From NCBI GenBank assembly GCA_019055375.1, contig JAHQIW010005224.1, positions 372,001 through 436,000 of the forward strand: a DNA stretch of 64,000 nucleotides, given 5' to 3'. This DNA is from Parelaphostrongylus tenuis. Its lineage: Eukaryota > Nematoda > Chromadorea > Rhabditida > Metastrongylidae. Numbering within the stretch: the first letter of the stretch is position 1; each line of letters begins with the position of its first letter. Positions 35,944 through 48,747 of the stretch are shown piece by piece. Position numbers and translations under genes: made by a program. The notes beneath the pieces are model-generated. The model was not told where the DNA came from and did no database searches. It worked only from the letters and a program-made list of their open reading frames with translations.

Positions 35944-38267
35944 CTTCTTACTGGCAAAGTTTAAATGAGAAACGGGAACTAAATAGAACGACATACATGG
36001 ATAAGAGGATCAAATAACATAAAAGACTACAAAAATTACGAAAATAACATGGAATAAGATTGCACGATCACTCTTTCTTCAGAATTTTTTTCTTAGGCTT
36101 ATCCTGTTCTCCACGACATATTTATAACTCAAATGTAAAATGTTTGACGTATCATCGACGCTCTAACTCCAGAATTAGACATACATCTCTTGTGATTTCC
36201 AAACACTGTTTCCTAGCGTTGCTAGGAAATGTACTGGACGTTGCTTATCTTATAGTTTTTGTCAATTGTAGTTTTCATTCTAAAGATTGACTAGCGAGGT
36301 AGGAAATTTCAATCTGCGATATAGTTTTTTCCTCTTTGCTCCAATAATTCTACAGCTTTCTCGGCATAGTAAAAAAAAAAACAAGGACGCTATGGTTTAA
36401 CGATAGCATGATTCATTTTAGAATGATAACACAACACCAACATTATTCAATAGAAGGTACTACGACCACGTGGCCGTTTCCACAATTGCATGTTCACAAA
36501 ATTTTAATACCCATGATTGATAGAAAAGCTCAGAAATTGTCAGCTATTGCTTCTGCCAAATATTATGAGCTTATGTAGGAACAATACCTCACCATTATCA
36601 CAGCGCGCTTCAAAGAAGGGAGATTCTTTGTCTTGAGTATTGAACTAGGTGTGACCATTTGAAACCTTTATTAGGAACTTGTTCATCTATTTACATTGCT
36701 CTAACACAGGATAGACTGCTCCAAAACAGCTTTTGAAAGCCTCCCTCGTATTTGAAGTCAAGCTAAACGCGAGCTGCGGAAGGATTTCAGTTATAGAATC
36801 CACTGCGCTGCACGCAGACACATTTACTCTTTATAAACGAGCATCTTTGCTCAAATATGAAATCGTAAATCAACCATATAAGACACAATTAATGTGAAGC
36901 ATGCCATACAAATGTTCGTGGAAAGGCAAATTTATGGCTATGCTTGCTAAACGCGTGATCCCCTTTCTGTCAAAGAATGATGAGGCGATAGGAAAATAAT
37001 GTCCGCCTCTGGAGTTAGGAAATTCTCATGCTACTTCGATAAAAAATCGTTTCATTGACATAACCCTCTTTATAAGATTGATTTCTCAATGAAAATTCGC
37101 GCGATAGCACTTTTCGCACTCCGTATTGATGTTGGCCTAGTTAAAATGATACTTTTAAAGCATTGAAATCATAAAGTTTCATTGCATGAGTTCAGGCAGA
37201 ATATAATGCAAATCGAAATTCTACTGAATCATGGTCGAGTCTTCCAGTGGTTAGTGGGGTCTCTGAAAGCTCAACATACGACTGGTTTGTAATTTTGTGC
37301 TGGAGAATCAATTTGAACGTGGAGAAGGTCGATTGGCCATTGAAAATTCAGAGCAAGCGTCTGAACGCGACAATCGAACCTCGTTCATCGAGCGCTACTA
37401 AAAAGGTTACTGACGGTTACTTTACCAATTATCGACCGCTTGAATTTTGAAAATACTTGAATCGGTGAGTGCCACATGAACTGAATGGCGCACCACTTCA
37501 AGCTCTTATTGTGATTATGGTGAAAAATGAATTTTAGTTGGTAAGCAATACTCTTGGTTCAATGAACTGGGTGAGATAATGTTCCTAATATGTTGTTGAA
37601 GCCCATTTTATAAAGAAAAGACGAATATAGCGACTCTTTTGTTCTCACTAGAGAGAGTCGTAATAAAAAGTTTCAAAAACGATAGCAATAGCAAAGTAGT
37701 GTCACCAAATCAAAAAATGTCGGCAGATTCGCGTGTGAGCTTTCATCAGTCGCTCTTTGACAAGTCTCACAAAACCAGTAAAAATGAGGAAGAAGGTACG
37801 GATAGACAGAAGTTTTTTCAAACGTTTTTTATTCGACTCGTCTTCAAACCTAGTGTGCTGATCTCAGCACTTCTTATACCTGGTTGGCTTCCCTACAGCC
37901 ACCATCTACCGTAGTTTTTGAAATTTTGACGATTGGCATCAGCTGTTGCTTGAGGATTGTCGCTTCTCCATGAATAATGCCGAATTCTGGTCTAGTCAAT
38001 GCTCTCTAGAAACACCGGTTAGCCTGGCTAGGGCATCGTGAACAGTTTCCAGACGTTTTATATTGATACTGTGACTAGGAAGATATAAAAGGCCTGATGA
38101 TCATATAGGTGTTGTGCTCAATTGGTACCGCGCGCTTTTGATGAGTTGTATCACCATCACTGGTCTACTTGCACCTCTTAGGTCTGATATTATATAACTA
38201 TTCCGTTTCACGAACCACGGTGAAGCGTTAACAATATAACCACAGGAACTTTTTTTATCGCTTTTAT
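35944..38267. other. No gene recognised; perfect hairpin at 36209-36229
   Basis: TTTCCTAGC, GTT, GCTAGGAAA forms a perfect 9-base-arm hairpin. The frames 37247-37450 and 37639-37914 (+) have no recognisable motif. The first contains NYRPLEF, which recalls the NYRP motif of RTs, but nothing around it agrees. Confidence 0.45.
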
Positions 38268-38515
38268 AGCAGTGTTATAACGTTATCAGTACATATCCAA
38301 GGACGCTGAATGATATGCAAAACTTTGAGCCTTAAGCGGAATTTCGACCAACGTTTCATTGCAGAAAAGGTGATAACAGAGCAACGACCTCAGTAGTGCA
38401 TTGGTAGCAGATATGGGTGAGACGCAGGTTTAAATTCCGCCTGAGGTCCCTATTTTTGCACATTACTCAGCATTTTTGGTTATATACTTATGGCAACATA
38501 ACGCTGCTATAATAG
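38268..38515. repeat. T1 repeat, inverted head-to-head pair (near-complete palindrome)
   Basis: Positions 38268-38375 are the T1 3' half in reverse (AGCAGTGTTATAACGTTATC is the tail end). Positions 38376-38515 are forward T1, with A box AGTAGTGCATTGGTAGC, B box GGTTTAAATTCCGCC and tail ending ACATAACGCTGCTAT. The two outer ends are reverse complements. Confidence 0.7.
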
Positions 38516-38582
38516 CAGGCAAAATAAAAGATCTATTGTAGATCATATATATCCAGTGACTCACATTTCAACTGAGTTCAGT

Positions 38583-38775
38583 TATGATATGCGCTTATCG
38601 GACCAAAGCCGTTAACGGCTGATTGCTGACAGTTCTCGACACATCATATCATAGAAAGAGTGAAAGAAGAGCAAGGCCCTCAATGGTGTAGTAGTAGCAA
38701 AAGCCTAACTGTCGGTGAAACGCAGGTTTCACTGCTGCCTCATGTTTGAAATTTGCATATCGTTCATAACTTGAA
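38583..38775 (+). repeat. T1 tRNA-like repeat, near full length
   Basis: 5' block with GCCGTTAACGGCTGATTGCT, A box CAATGGTGTAGTAGTAGC, degraded B box GGTTTCACTGCTGCC, and a tail that breaks off after TTTGCATATCGTTC. Confidence 0.65.
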
Positions 38776-39710
38776 TTCATTAGGCACTAGTTTACAAAGA
38801 AAGCAAAAAGTATTTGAAGGTTTGAATTACGTGATATTTTTAGGTATGAGTGACACAATCCTAGCTAAGTTCTTTCGAGGTTCTACGAAATATTGCAAAG
38901 GGGTAAGGTGAACAGCAAATTACGGCCTATAGAAAGGTAGCTCGAAATCTCAGTCTAAGATATAAGTGGTCCAAAATGGTAGTATTAAGAAAGTAGGTAG
39001 ATCAACTCATAGGATACTGAGGAAAAGTTTATCTTCTAGATCTGTATAAATTGGAAAGTTACTATTTCACACCTGCTCACACATAACTGGCATTTGGGAG
39101 TCGACACAGGACGCATTATACTGTAAGGACAACGCCCTTCTTTGAGATGGCACCGATGGCCCTAGAGTCACAGCGGAACCATTTTGCGAGCACAGATTAT
39201 CTAAAGACCAATTCATGAGTTTAACTTTACTCATATGCGGAGAAATTCAGTGACTGAAGAACTAATGACCTTAGCAAGCGAGTTTGTGCATGTGGAAAGA
39301 TCAATCTACAAAGAACTCGTGATATGAAATCTTTTTATATGGACACAGACTACTAAGACGCTGTCTTCATTTTCAACTTAATTCAATTCCAACGGTAGGG
39401 TGCAGAGTGAAATATAGCTTCAGGAGTACTGGAATGCGTGCAGATGTTGGAATTTGGGGCGGCTTTTAACACGCACGCACTCGTTCGTGGGTGATTGCTG
39501 AGGGTCACCTTAAACATGGCGGAGAGAAAAGTAGAAGGTTACGAGGCCACCCCGGGTTCCAAGTATAGCTAGTGTCCCGTCACTTGTGGTTATTTTACAA
39601 TGTGCCCTGCCGCTACAGCAACAATCAAGTAACAAATAAGTCAAAACATGTGAATTCAAATAATAAATTCGTACATCCATAGGTGCTGAGTGGTACACTT
39701 AATCAGGCTT

Positions 39711-39905
39711 AATATCGATGTGTGCTTATCAGAACAAATCCATCAACAGTTGGTCGCTGACATCTTCGATGCTTTATATCGAACAAAGAGTGATAATAGA
39801 GTGGTAGCCTCAGTAGTTCAGTAGTAGCAAACGCTCCTGGCATGAGTTAGACGCGCGTTCATTTTCCCGCCTGGGGTCCGAAATTTCGCATATTATTCGA
39901 TAACA
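39711..39905 (+). repeat. T1 tRNA-like repeat, near full length
   Basis: Starts AATATCGATGTGTGCTTATC, continues CATCAACAGTTGGTCGCTGA, A box CAGTAGTTCAGTAGTAGC, and degraded B box GTTCATTTTCCCGCCTGGG. A reverse-strand T1 tail fragment (CATCCATAGGTGCTGAGTGG) sits just upstream at 39673-39692. Confidence 0.65.
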
Positions 39906-40687
39906 AAGGGTAATCGAAGTCACTTCAGAATCGACGTTCCCCCCATATCTCAATACTCTGTTGGTTATATTTCACAATCTACCATGCTGTTAATAATAAG
40001 TTAGGCAGAAAACAAAGTTAAAAGTTGTGATTTCAATCATAGCTCGAGCTCAAATAAGGTTTATGCCGATTAGTACTTTTTTGATTAGTGCTGTTGATGG
40101 GTGATTGCTGAAAGCCATCGATTAGATTAGGAACAGGGCTGAGATAAAGGCACAGCAAGGTAGCAGAATATCGTGGATAATGACGGTTTTCATTTTGAAG
40201 AATAATTGCTGTTGCTCGTAATTAATTTTATATATAAACTTTGAATTATCAGCGGGTGTAAGGAATTTTTCTTCAACCCTAATAATTCAAAATTTTTTAA
40301 ATTTTCGACAAAGTGGTATGGCTTTTAGTATGCGTCATCATTCTTGACCAACTACTCATTGCTTTTCATTTTTTATAGGCCGATTATAAGTGGCATTGCA
40401 TATAACAAAATTCGAAACTTGGAGATTTATGTCGTAATATTCTTAGTTCAACTCAATGCAATCGACTGAATGCCAAAAGCAGTACGAGTGCGTAGTAAAC
40501 CAGCGCTTTTCTCCATTCATGCCAAAGGCATATGAGTTTGTAGAGTAACAGTGATGTGTCAAAGCAAAGCGAGAAATGCAAAATTTTTTTTCGGGACGAA
40601 GAATGGAACCCTAATCAAATAACGAAAATCGCTTGCCGCTTGGCGATGAACACTGCGCAGAGCAATTTCTATTGCCGTTCCGAACGG

Positions 40688-40895
40688 GTCAATGTCGATA
40701 TATGCTTGTCTGACAAAACCCGCCAATGGTTGGTTGCTGACAGCTTCAATAGTTCATACTAAACAAAAAGTGGTAGCAAAGCGGTGGCCTTGATGTTGTA
40801 ATGGTAGCACGCGTCCTGGCGTGGGTGAAATCTGGGTTTAACTCTCGTCAGAAGTTGATTTTTAGTTTACCATTGAATAGTCTAAGATGTATTTG
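40688..40895 (+). repeat. T1 tRNA-like repeat, near full length
   Basis: 5' block AATGTCGATATATGCTTGTC and CCAATGGTTGGTTGCTGACA, A box TTGATGTTGTAATGGTAGCA, B box GGTTTAACTCTCGTC. A further isolated 5'-block fragment (GTTGATGGGTGATTGCTGAA) is at about 40090-40120. Confidence 0.65.
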
Positions 40896-41159
40896 ACATT
40901 GATTGGTAATAAAGAGTTAAAGTATAGTCAGCTGTTGAAATATTTTGAGGTTGTGTGCTACCTACTGTTTTCAGTAAGTAGGCGTGCTGGTTTGTTTTTG
41001 CATAGACACTTCATCCGCATCTGTGAAGTTTCGTAAGCGCGCCATTTGGCGTTCGTTGCTGAAAAAGTCCTGAATTGAAACAAACACCAAATTGCCAGAA
41101 AGAAATTTAGCAGCAATTTCGAGGACAGTGTCACACAGTCAACAATGAAACAATAAAGC

Positions 41160-44100
41160 CGTTAGAAATTATGAAGCAATGTAGCCATTAGTCCACGGAC
41201 CTTCATCTTTGAAGGATCCCGCCCGGTTAGTCGCCACGGCACGTGGCAAGTCCTCAGGTGGTGGATAGGGAAACGAAGGCGAACCAAAAGCGACCGTGTG
41301 CTTCCCAGAAACGCAGATGGATTTAGGAGATGAGCTCCCTGCTTCCGCAGCGCCGATTTGACAAAACTCTTTTTCTGCGAGTCATGTCGGACAAAAGTCT
41401 GCAATCAAGCTGCTGGGAAGTGCATGGGAGGCGGTTAGGAGTCGCCCCAAACAAATAAGCTTCTCCCGCTCCTCCGAGAGAGACTGGCAAGTTACTCGTG
41501 AGTACTCAGCCCCCACGTTTAGGGCCCAGTCATTTTCCTGACCCCTAAAGAGCTCTCGGTACGGCAGCGCTGGGTAGGACGAATACGGAGAGGCCGCTAA
41601 AATCTCTAAACCGAAGTATGCTGCCAAAATGAAAACGGACTAAAATGACGATCTGTATTTATAATGCACGAACACTTGCTCACGAATCCGCTGTGGAATA
41701 TTCATCGCTTCAAGCAAGAAGAATAAGGTACGACGTCATTGGCCTAACGAACAAGAAGACGCCACCCTCTCACGCTGTTATGACACCGGAGAGGAAGTGT
41801 TTCTTGGAACATGCGATAGCAGAAATGTCGGCGGCATTGGCGTCCTCGTCAAATCGAATTTGAACGAGAATAGGGTCTTCGAACAACTTACTGCCCGTAT
41901 CGGACGACTACGGTTGAAACAATGTGGTCCAATGCCGGATTTGACCATCTTCGTTCTTCGTTGCTTATGCAGCAACATCAAGCTATGACAAAGATGAAAT
42001 CGAAGCGTTCCGGATGGACCTCGAAAAATTCTTCAGAGGAGATCATATACTCTTCAAAGTCATTGTTGAAGATTTTAATGCGAAAATTGGGCCCTGGAAG
42101 AACTCCTGAGGAACGTCACATTGGGACGCACGGACTAAAAAGGAATGAATACGGTGAGAGGCTATCTGAGTTTATCATGACGACCCAAACCATCCATAGT
42201 AACTCACAATTCCAAAGCCTCTTTTATGAAATAGACCACATCTTAGTAAATCGAAGGTTCTGCCTGACCAATGACACTGTTGTTCTTAAGTTCTACACGG
42301 GACCAAACCATCGCTTCTTTCGAGCAGAGTTCCGTTTTTCGCGGAGGGGAGAGAAAGTCCCTAAACAAATATCGAGTTCCTAGAACTACCATAAACTAGG
42401 ATGTATTCAAGTCACTTGCCGGCTCCTGGGAGATACCATTGTCGACAGCATCAACAAAAATACCACCGGCTCGTAGAAGAGCTTCACGTCAGCACTGTGA
42501 AAGCCGAGAGTCCTAAGGCCACGAAGAGACGCTTGTCTCCGCAGACACTCGTGCTGATACGTCAACGTGAAATCGCACGAGCCACAGGCAATCGAGCCGT
42601 GACGCCCGAATTTGCGAAACGCTGCACAGAATCGATAGAAGAAGACAGCGACGAGCAGCAGTCATGGCAGAAGCTGCAGGAGCTGAGAAGAGCATTCGCA
42701 AAGGCCAGCGAAGTTGCCATTTACAAGATTAAAATGATTGCACTCTGATGCCCTGATCGGACATTTACAGCTTCCGGGAGGGCAATGAAAAAAGTCATTC
42801 ACCAGCACTACTCAGATCTCCTCGCTAATTAGGCCCTCCTACCGTCATATAAATTGAAAAGGGACAAATCAGTCGTTCCACCGGTCCTCGCCTCTGAAAT
42901 CCGACATGCTATATCGTCGGAAAAGAATGGAGCAACACCTGGTTCAGACAAGATTAGACCAGAACACCTGAAGAACGTACCACCAGTTCACGTCAACACC
43001 CTGGCTCGACTCCTCACTCGCTATCTGTCAGAATGCAAGGTTCCCATTCGATGGATAGTCAGCAAGATCGTGTTGTTAATCAAAAAGGGAGACCTTCACG
43101 ACATAGACAATTATCGCTCAATGTGCTTGCTGTCCGTTGTCTATAAACTCTTCACTCGAGTCATCTTGAATAGGATTGACAGAACACGTGACGAAGGGTA
43201 GCTATGCGAACAAGCAGGGTTCCGAAAGGGATTTAGTACTATAGACCACATCCACTCATAACAAACTCATTGAAGTTTCACGAGAGTATAAAATACCGCT
43301 CCGTCTCACTTTCATCGATTTCGAGAGAGCCTTTGATTCAGTGCAAGCAGAAGCGGTTATAGATGCTCTGGATAACGAGGGCGCCCCTACTTGGTACACA
43401 ATGATCCTTCGTGAGCTATATAAAGATTTCCACCTAAAATATAGCCATTACAACAGTAGTACCATTGAGGCAAGAAGAGAGCTTCGACAAGGCGATACAT
43501 TTTCGCCAAAACTATTCACTGCCGCCCTACAAAACGTCATGCGAACATTAGAATGGGACGATATGGGAGTGAAAATTGACGGTCGACAATTAAACCATCT
43601 TCGCTTTGCTGACCATATCGTTCTCATAACACCAAACATCAGCCAAACGGAACGAATGTTGACCGAATTTGATAAGCTTGTTGAAAGATATGTCTTCAAC
43701 TAAATCTGACAAAAACGATGTTCCTGGGAACGGATGGGCATCGAATGCCCCGTTCATGCTCAACGAAACGAAATTTCCGAATGCTCCAGTTACGTTTATC
43801 TAGGCCATGAAATCAACATGATGATCGACCTAGCTCAAAGTTGAGCAGGAGGAAACGAGCTGCTTGGGGAACGTTTGAGAGCATCGAGGATGTAGTGAAG
43901 AAGACCAAGAACATCCGCTCCGCGCCCACCTTGACTCGACGATTATCCCTGTCCTAACGCATGCATCAGAAACCTGGTCGCTACGTAAGCAGGATGAAAG
44001 ATCAGTTGGCGTCATTGAACGCGCAGTAGTGAGGTCGATGCTAAGAGTATACCGTATCTCGCAAATGGGAGAAAAGATACGAAGTTTCGCTCTAAGTCAA

Positions 44101-44425
44101 AGATCGAAGATCAAAGACGCCGTTCTACAAGCCACGATAGCGAAAATAAGGTGGGCCAGGTACGTGATGCACTTCAACGGCAACTGATGGACCAGAGCCG
44201 TTACCGACTGAATTCCTCTGAATGTCAGGCGCTCTACATGGAGACCACTGACCCGTTGGTCCGATTTCTTCACGAAAAGACTAGAAGAAAGATATGCTGC
44301 TCAACGAATCCCTAGAGCGAGGAGGAGCCATTGGGCTACTCTTGTGCGTCATAGGGAAAATGGAAGTGTTGCTGGTGCCCGCTCGAGTCACTCGACGATC
44401 AACAGGACGACAGGTGATATAGGTG
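41160..44425 (+). mobile_element. RTE-type non-LTR retrotransposon, near full length (lineage A, copy 1)
   Basis: About 3.3 kb, the usual size of RTE elements. It has a GC-rich leader without long forward frames (about 41160-41640), an endonuclease region, a linker, an RT domain, a C-terminal domain, and a 3' end made of short repeats of GGTGATA (44412-44425). The same 3' repeats close copy 2 at 57555-57575. It lies antisense to the ion channel gene, 145 bases past the last placed exon, so it probably sits in that gene's next intron. Several stops and frameshifts are present. Confidence 0.8.
41645..44400 (+). pseudogene. RTE endonuclease-reverse transcriptase, inactivated
   Basis: The protein nicks target DNA and primes reverse transcription there. 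The endonuclease starts MTICIYNARTLAHESAVEYS, shifts frame near 41760 (LGTCDSRNVGGIGVLVKSNL), then continues through VEDFNAKIGP, where G-D-F-N is expected, EIDHILVN, and PNHRFFR, where S-D-H-R is expected. The linker follows (about 42480-42760). The RT reads EHLKNVPPVHVNTLARLLTR, a stop at 43199-43201 where copy 2 has Gln, AGFRKGFSTIDHI, FIDFERAFDSV (motif A), RQGDTFSPKLF (motif B) and RFADHIVLI (motif C). There the second catalytic Asp is His. The C-terminal part is in pieces to about 44400. Dead through frame breaks and active-site changes. Confidence 0.8.
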
Positions 44426-44569
44426 ATAGCCATTAGTTCTTAGAATTTAACGTACTCTATTGGAAATGTCTTGCGATAACTCGAATACTTGCTTATACTC
44501 CTAACATAAGCTATTTTCAAGCACATTTAGAAAGGAAGAAAAAGTCAAGGAGGAGTTGAAGAGAAATAC

Positions 44570-44672
44570 TTCTTGATTGCGTTTTGACAACGAGTTATAT
44601 AACAAACGAAGCCCAACTCGACCATGGTACCGAACACGAACGAGATACAGCCCAACATCCAGACGTCCATGG
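44570..44672 (-). CDS. Ion channel exon H: TM3
   Basis: 103 bases after GGATTTTAG. Reads (A)MDVWMLGCISFVFGTMVEL, then GFVCYITRCQNAIK, with a plausible donor GTATTT. D-V-W-M-L and F-x-F-x-x-x-V-E are TM3 hallmarks. If the donor were skipped, the frame would close about 30 bases later at TGA. Confidence 0.9.
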
Positions 44673-47600
44673 CTAAAATCCGTACAATTTGCATAGTTCA
44701 CTGGCAATAACGAAAACGTATAACTGAGACCCACCTTTGACGTAGGAAACTCGGGGCAAGTTTTTTAGGATGTTTCCGAACTAAAATATTTTATTAAACT
44801 TGTCTGGAACCATCTCATGACAAACATTATTCGCTTATAGCTTAATAAAAATCTAAGTGTATAGGGAAGTAGATGACCTGAACATTTCAAAAGCCTACAA
44901 TTTCTTTGTGTTAGCAGGATGAATATAAAAAGTAATCCTGTGAACCAATTAGTTAGCTTGCCAATTGCCTTGTTTCAAAATTTATACGTTTTTCCTCCTT
45001 CGAAACGTCGGCTGACGTTTTGAAAATTCGCCTTCTCTAAGACCTGGCGAACTATACCATTCCATACATTGCCATATGTAATTGTTCGGTCCACCCAATA
45101 TCCATTTTTAGTAAACCTAATTCAGAAATCAATCTGAATGCGGTACCTTGGTGGTGAAGTTGTAGCACGCGCCTTTGGATTAGGTGGAACGCGGGCTTAA
45201 CTCTCGCATAAGGTTGAATGTCTTGCATACCATTCAACATTCTTAAAGTATAATCACATCCCCAAAATGGTTTTATCAGAGAAAACCCACCGTCCAACCC
45301 CTTTTATGTTAGATGTCATCGGTTTGCTTCAAAACACTGGGACAAATGAACCTTACTTGAATTAGAAAACAAATCTGAGATAAGGTATCTGAGAGCATTG
45401 AGCGATGTGAAAGTCACTTGCCATCATACGGGAGTTGACCCGCATTTCATCCAGACGCCTTGCATAGGTGAAACCCGAGTTCGACTCCCGCTTTATGTCG
45501 ATTGGTTTGCATATCACTGAATACTTTTGATGCATACTTATAACATCATACCACTGCTAGTTAGCAGTAAAATAAGTAAATCATTGAGATAAGGTACCAA
45601 TGCCATTTAAGATATTCCTACACTCTCCCCTTCTTTCTATACCCAAGCTCTCGAAATTTTTCTACAAGGTTTGACGGTTTTCCACGCAAACGACTTCCAG
45701 TCGTTCCCCAAGATTATCACCATCATCTCAAACTCGTCACCGTATACCATTCTGTCCCATGAGTACTTAGGGTGCTGCATGTCTGACTTCTCAGTTTATC
45801 CAGGTATCTTTTCTACGGATGCAAGGTGGTCAATATTTTTGCCTATGTATCCATCAACACATGTCTTGCAAAAGATCAGCTATAATACAACTGAACTAAT
45901 GAAGTTGCCGTACCCTGTTATGACATATCACGCAGATCTTCGCTCTACGCAAACGGTCATAAAGGCGATTTCAAACCAACTGGCGATGTGATGCATTATG
46001 TAAAATTCATATAGTTCCCACAGTGTTTATTGAACCACTGTTCTTGAACACTATTTCTAACGGAAAACACCCTTCTAAGAACAAATAGGAGTGAAAAGCA
46101 TACCCTTGGCGATTTTGAGATGGTAGCGAGAATCTCGAGTAAAAGTGTCTGAGCGGAAATTCCTGGAATCCTTCGACAAATATTGGTATGGTATAGTAAG
46201 TATAGGCTCTGAGAAGGGCGAAGTCATTGAAACGTCTATTATCGATTTTGGAGAGATATACCAGTTCGTGTAAGTTGTAAAAAGGGTAGTTAGCAAGATG
46301 GTCTTCATTGCTCCAGCTGAGACCTTAGTGAAAATCAGAGTTCGAATTGATTCACGAGCATTCCTAATACTCGGAAGTTTCGCCCAAATTAGTAACAGTA
46401 ACAATCAATAAGGTCGACTTGACACAGGACTATCTGTTGTCATCATGTATAATTCGTGTCGCATTATATAATAACTAGGAACTCTCTTCATAAGAAAGGG
46501 ACAAATTAGATGGTGCCACAAAGCCTACTCTAGTAAAATGTATTGTGTGTGGAGCTTGTTTTTGAAGTTTGCTGGAACATAAATTGATTCATTCAGGCTC
46601 AATCTCAAGTGTACAAGGGAAATAGCACTTGACGCAATAAGAGTTCTGAACGACAAGACCATTACCGCCACTTAACATCCAACAAGGATAATGATATAGG
46701 ATCTGGCTAACCTGGAAGGTCAGTGCGAGCAGGGAAGATATGCCGACGGTGGTCCTCGCCGGAAGAGCCTTCGGTTCCATACAGAACGACAGCCATGAGA
46801 CGATAATTGTCAGGTACGTGGGAACATACGCTTGAATGATGTAAAATCCGTAACGACGCTTGAAGGTGAAAACAACCTGGAAAGTAAAGCTTAACAAAAA
46901 GCAAAAAAATAGGAGCCTGTGAAAATGTATTAGATTCAAAACTGGTAGAAAAAATCTTTGCAACCCTCAAATGAATCACTGTTGTTATTGAAAGTTTGGG
47001 TTTTTTTTTCACAGTTAGTAAAAAATGCTCTCATACTTTCTTTCCCATATTCTGTATAAGAGGACTTAATCAAATTTTCTAAGGAAATGCAGTTACATTG
47101 AAGCTTACGTAGAACTCTAAAAAATTCTAAGAAAAATAGCACGTCAACATAACGGATGCTTACGTAGAACTCTAATAATTCTAAGGAAGGTAGCACATTG
47201 ACAGATTGACAGCTTAAGTAGAACTTTGCAGTTTTTTTTGTAGTTTCACTTTTTTGAACAATAGAAAATGATGGGATGCAGTAACACGAAATAGGGAGGT
47301 TTGCTTTTTATGCGAAGATGAGAGTGGTTGTTAAAATGCCTTCACATAAAAGGATTAAGAAAGCTCTAACCTGCAGTTGATCCCAGTATCCGTTTGGATA
47401 GAGGAGATTAACCTTCCTCGTCTCAAAATATACCATATCAAAGTCGGGCAGTTCAATTGGATTCATGAGCGTCACTGCTTGCTCCATCCATCGTAATTGT
47501 ACCTACGGTAGAATTCAAAATAATCCAAATCACATGAGGAATGCAGAAGAGCATTCAAGAAATAAAACCATAGAATAGAAACCAAACAATGGCATAAATA

Positions 47601-48713
47601 TCTCGAAGGCTTGCTTTACGTTAAATTTCTGTCTATTTTCCGATTTCTTTAGATTAATAGAACAATTTTATTGCGAAATCAGAGACCTATTGACGTTGTG
47701 ACCTATTTACTGTTGAAAATATTTCTCGAGAGTACCTCTTCAGCGTTGTGGCTGTACGATTCGAGGATCAAATGCACGTTTGTACGTCGAATGGAAATTG
47801 CCGCAGATCGAGATTACATGGTGATTTGACCGAAAGTCGGTGATTCACCCATATCGTGCCATTCTAAAAGGAAAAAAGAAAAAGACGGAGAATGCTCGGA
47901 AATACCAATTTATAGTGATCTAAGCTCTTGGAGAATCGTTGTTCACGTAAGATCAGAACGAGAAGAGATAGAAAAGTTCAGGCCCTCCCAACCTCATATA
48001 GGATTAACATCACGTTATCGCTCGGTGAAGAGTGAACCACCGCTCTCTTTGAGTTGATTAGACAGATGTTCGGAGTCCATATTTTCTGCAGAAGTAGTGG
48101 CTCCATGGTAATATTTCTGAAAAAAAAAAGTTTCCACCAAACCATGGTGAAAGCACCGAGATCTCGAGGTCTACCGACGCTCCTGATTGGAGAGACTTCA
48201 AATATTTCAATATTTTAATGGTTGCGTGAATATAAAGACAGCACCTTTTGCATGCTAGTATATGAGAGAACGACAAAGACTCGTCTCGCCACAATTGCGT
48301 CAGGAGAATGTCAATCTCGAAATCCGACGAGATTTCGTTCAGAGATCCCATGTCCTAAAAATCATTACCACCGTCCTGATATAAAGCGGTATCCAAAGCT
48401 ATATATAAATATATATATAAAGCGCATGTGGCGCAGTGGCTAGAGGTGCTCTGCGTCGCACACGAGGTCAATGGTTCGATCTCGCGCTCATGGCTCACCA
48501 AGCCATCCATCCTCCGGGGTCGGTAAATTGGTACCAGGAAGGTCTCATACTTGTCTGGGAGGATAAGGACCACTGACTCGGTTCAGCGGCAGGCCACCGC
48601 GAGTCATTGTAAAGGCCAGATATGCATTCAGTCACCTCAAACAAAGTTAATAATTGAAGTCGAATGCATGGCGCATCCCTCAGGGATTGATCAACGCCAA
48701 GAGCTTTATCCTT

Positions 48714-48747
<34 letters not shown>

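Noticed and set aside
37247..37450. NYRPLEF motif as another RT fragment
   Set aside because: None of the surrounding RT signatures is present. A seven-residue match alone is not enough.
46589..46711. Continuation of the reading frame beyond channel exon F
   Set aside because: The frame runs past a good donor (GTTAGCC) into intron sequence. The true continuation of TM2 (F-G-N-I-L) is exon G at 44780.
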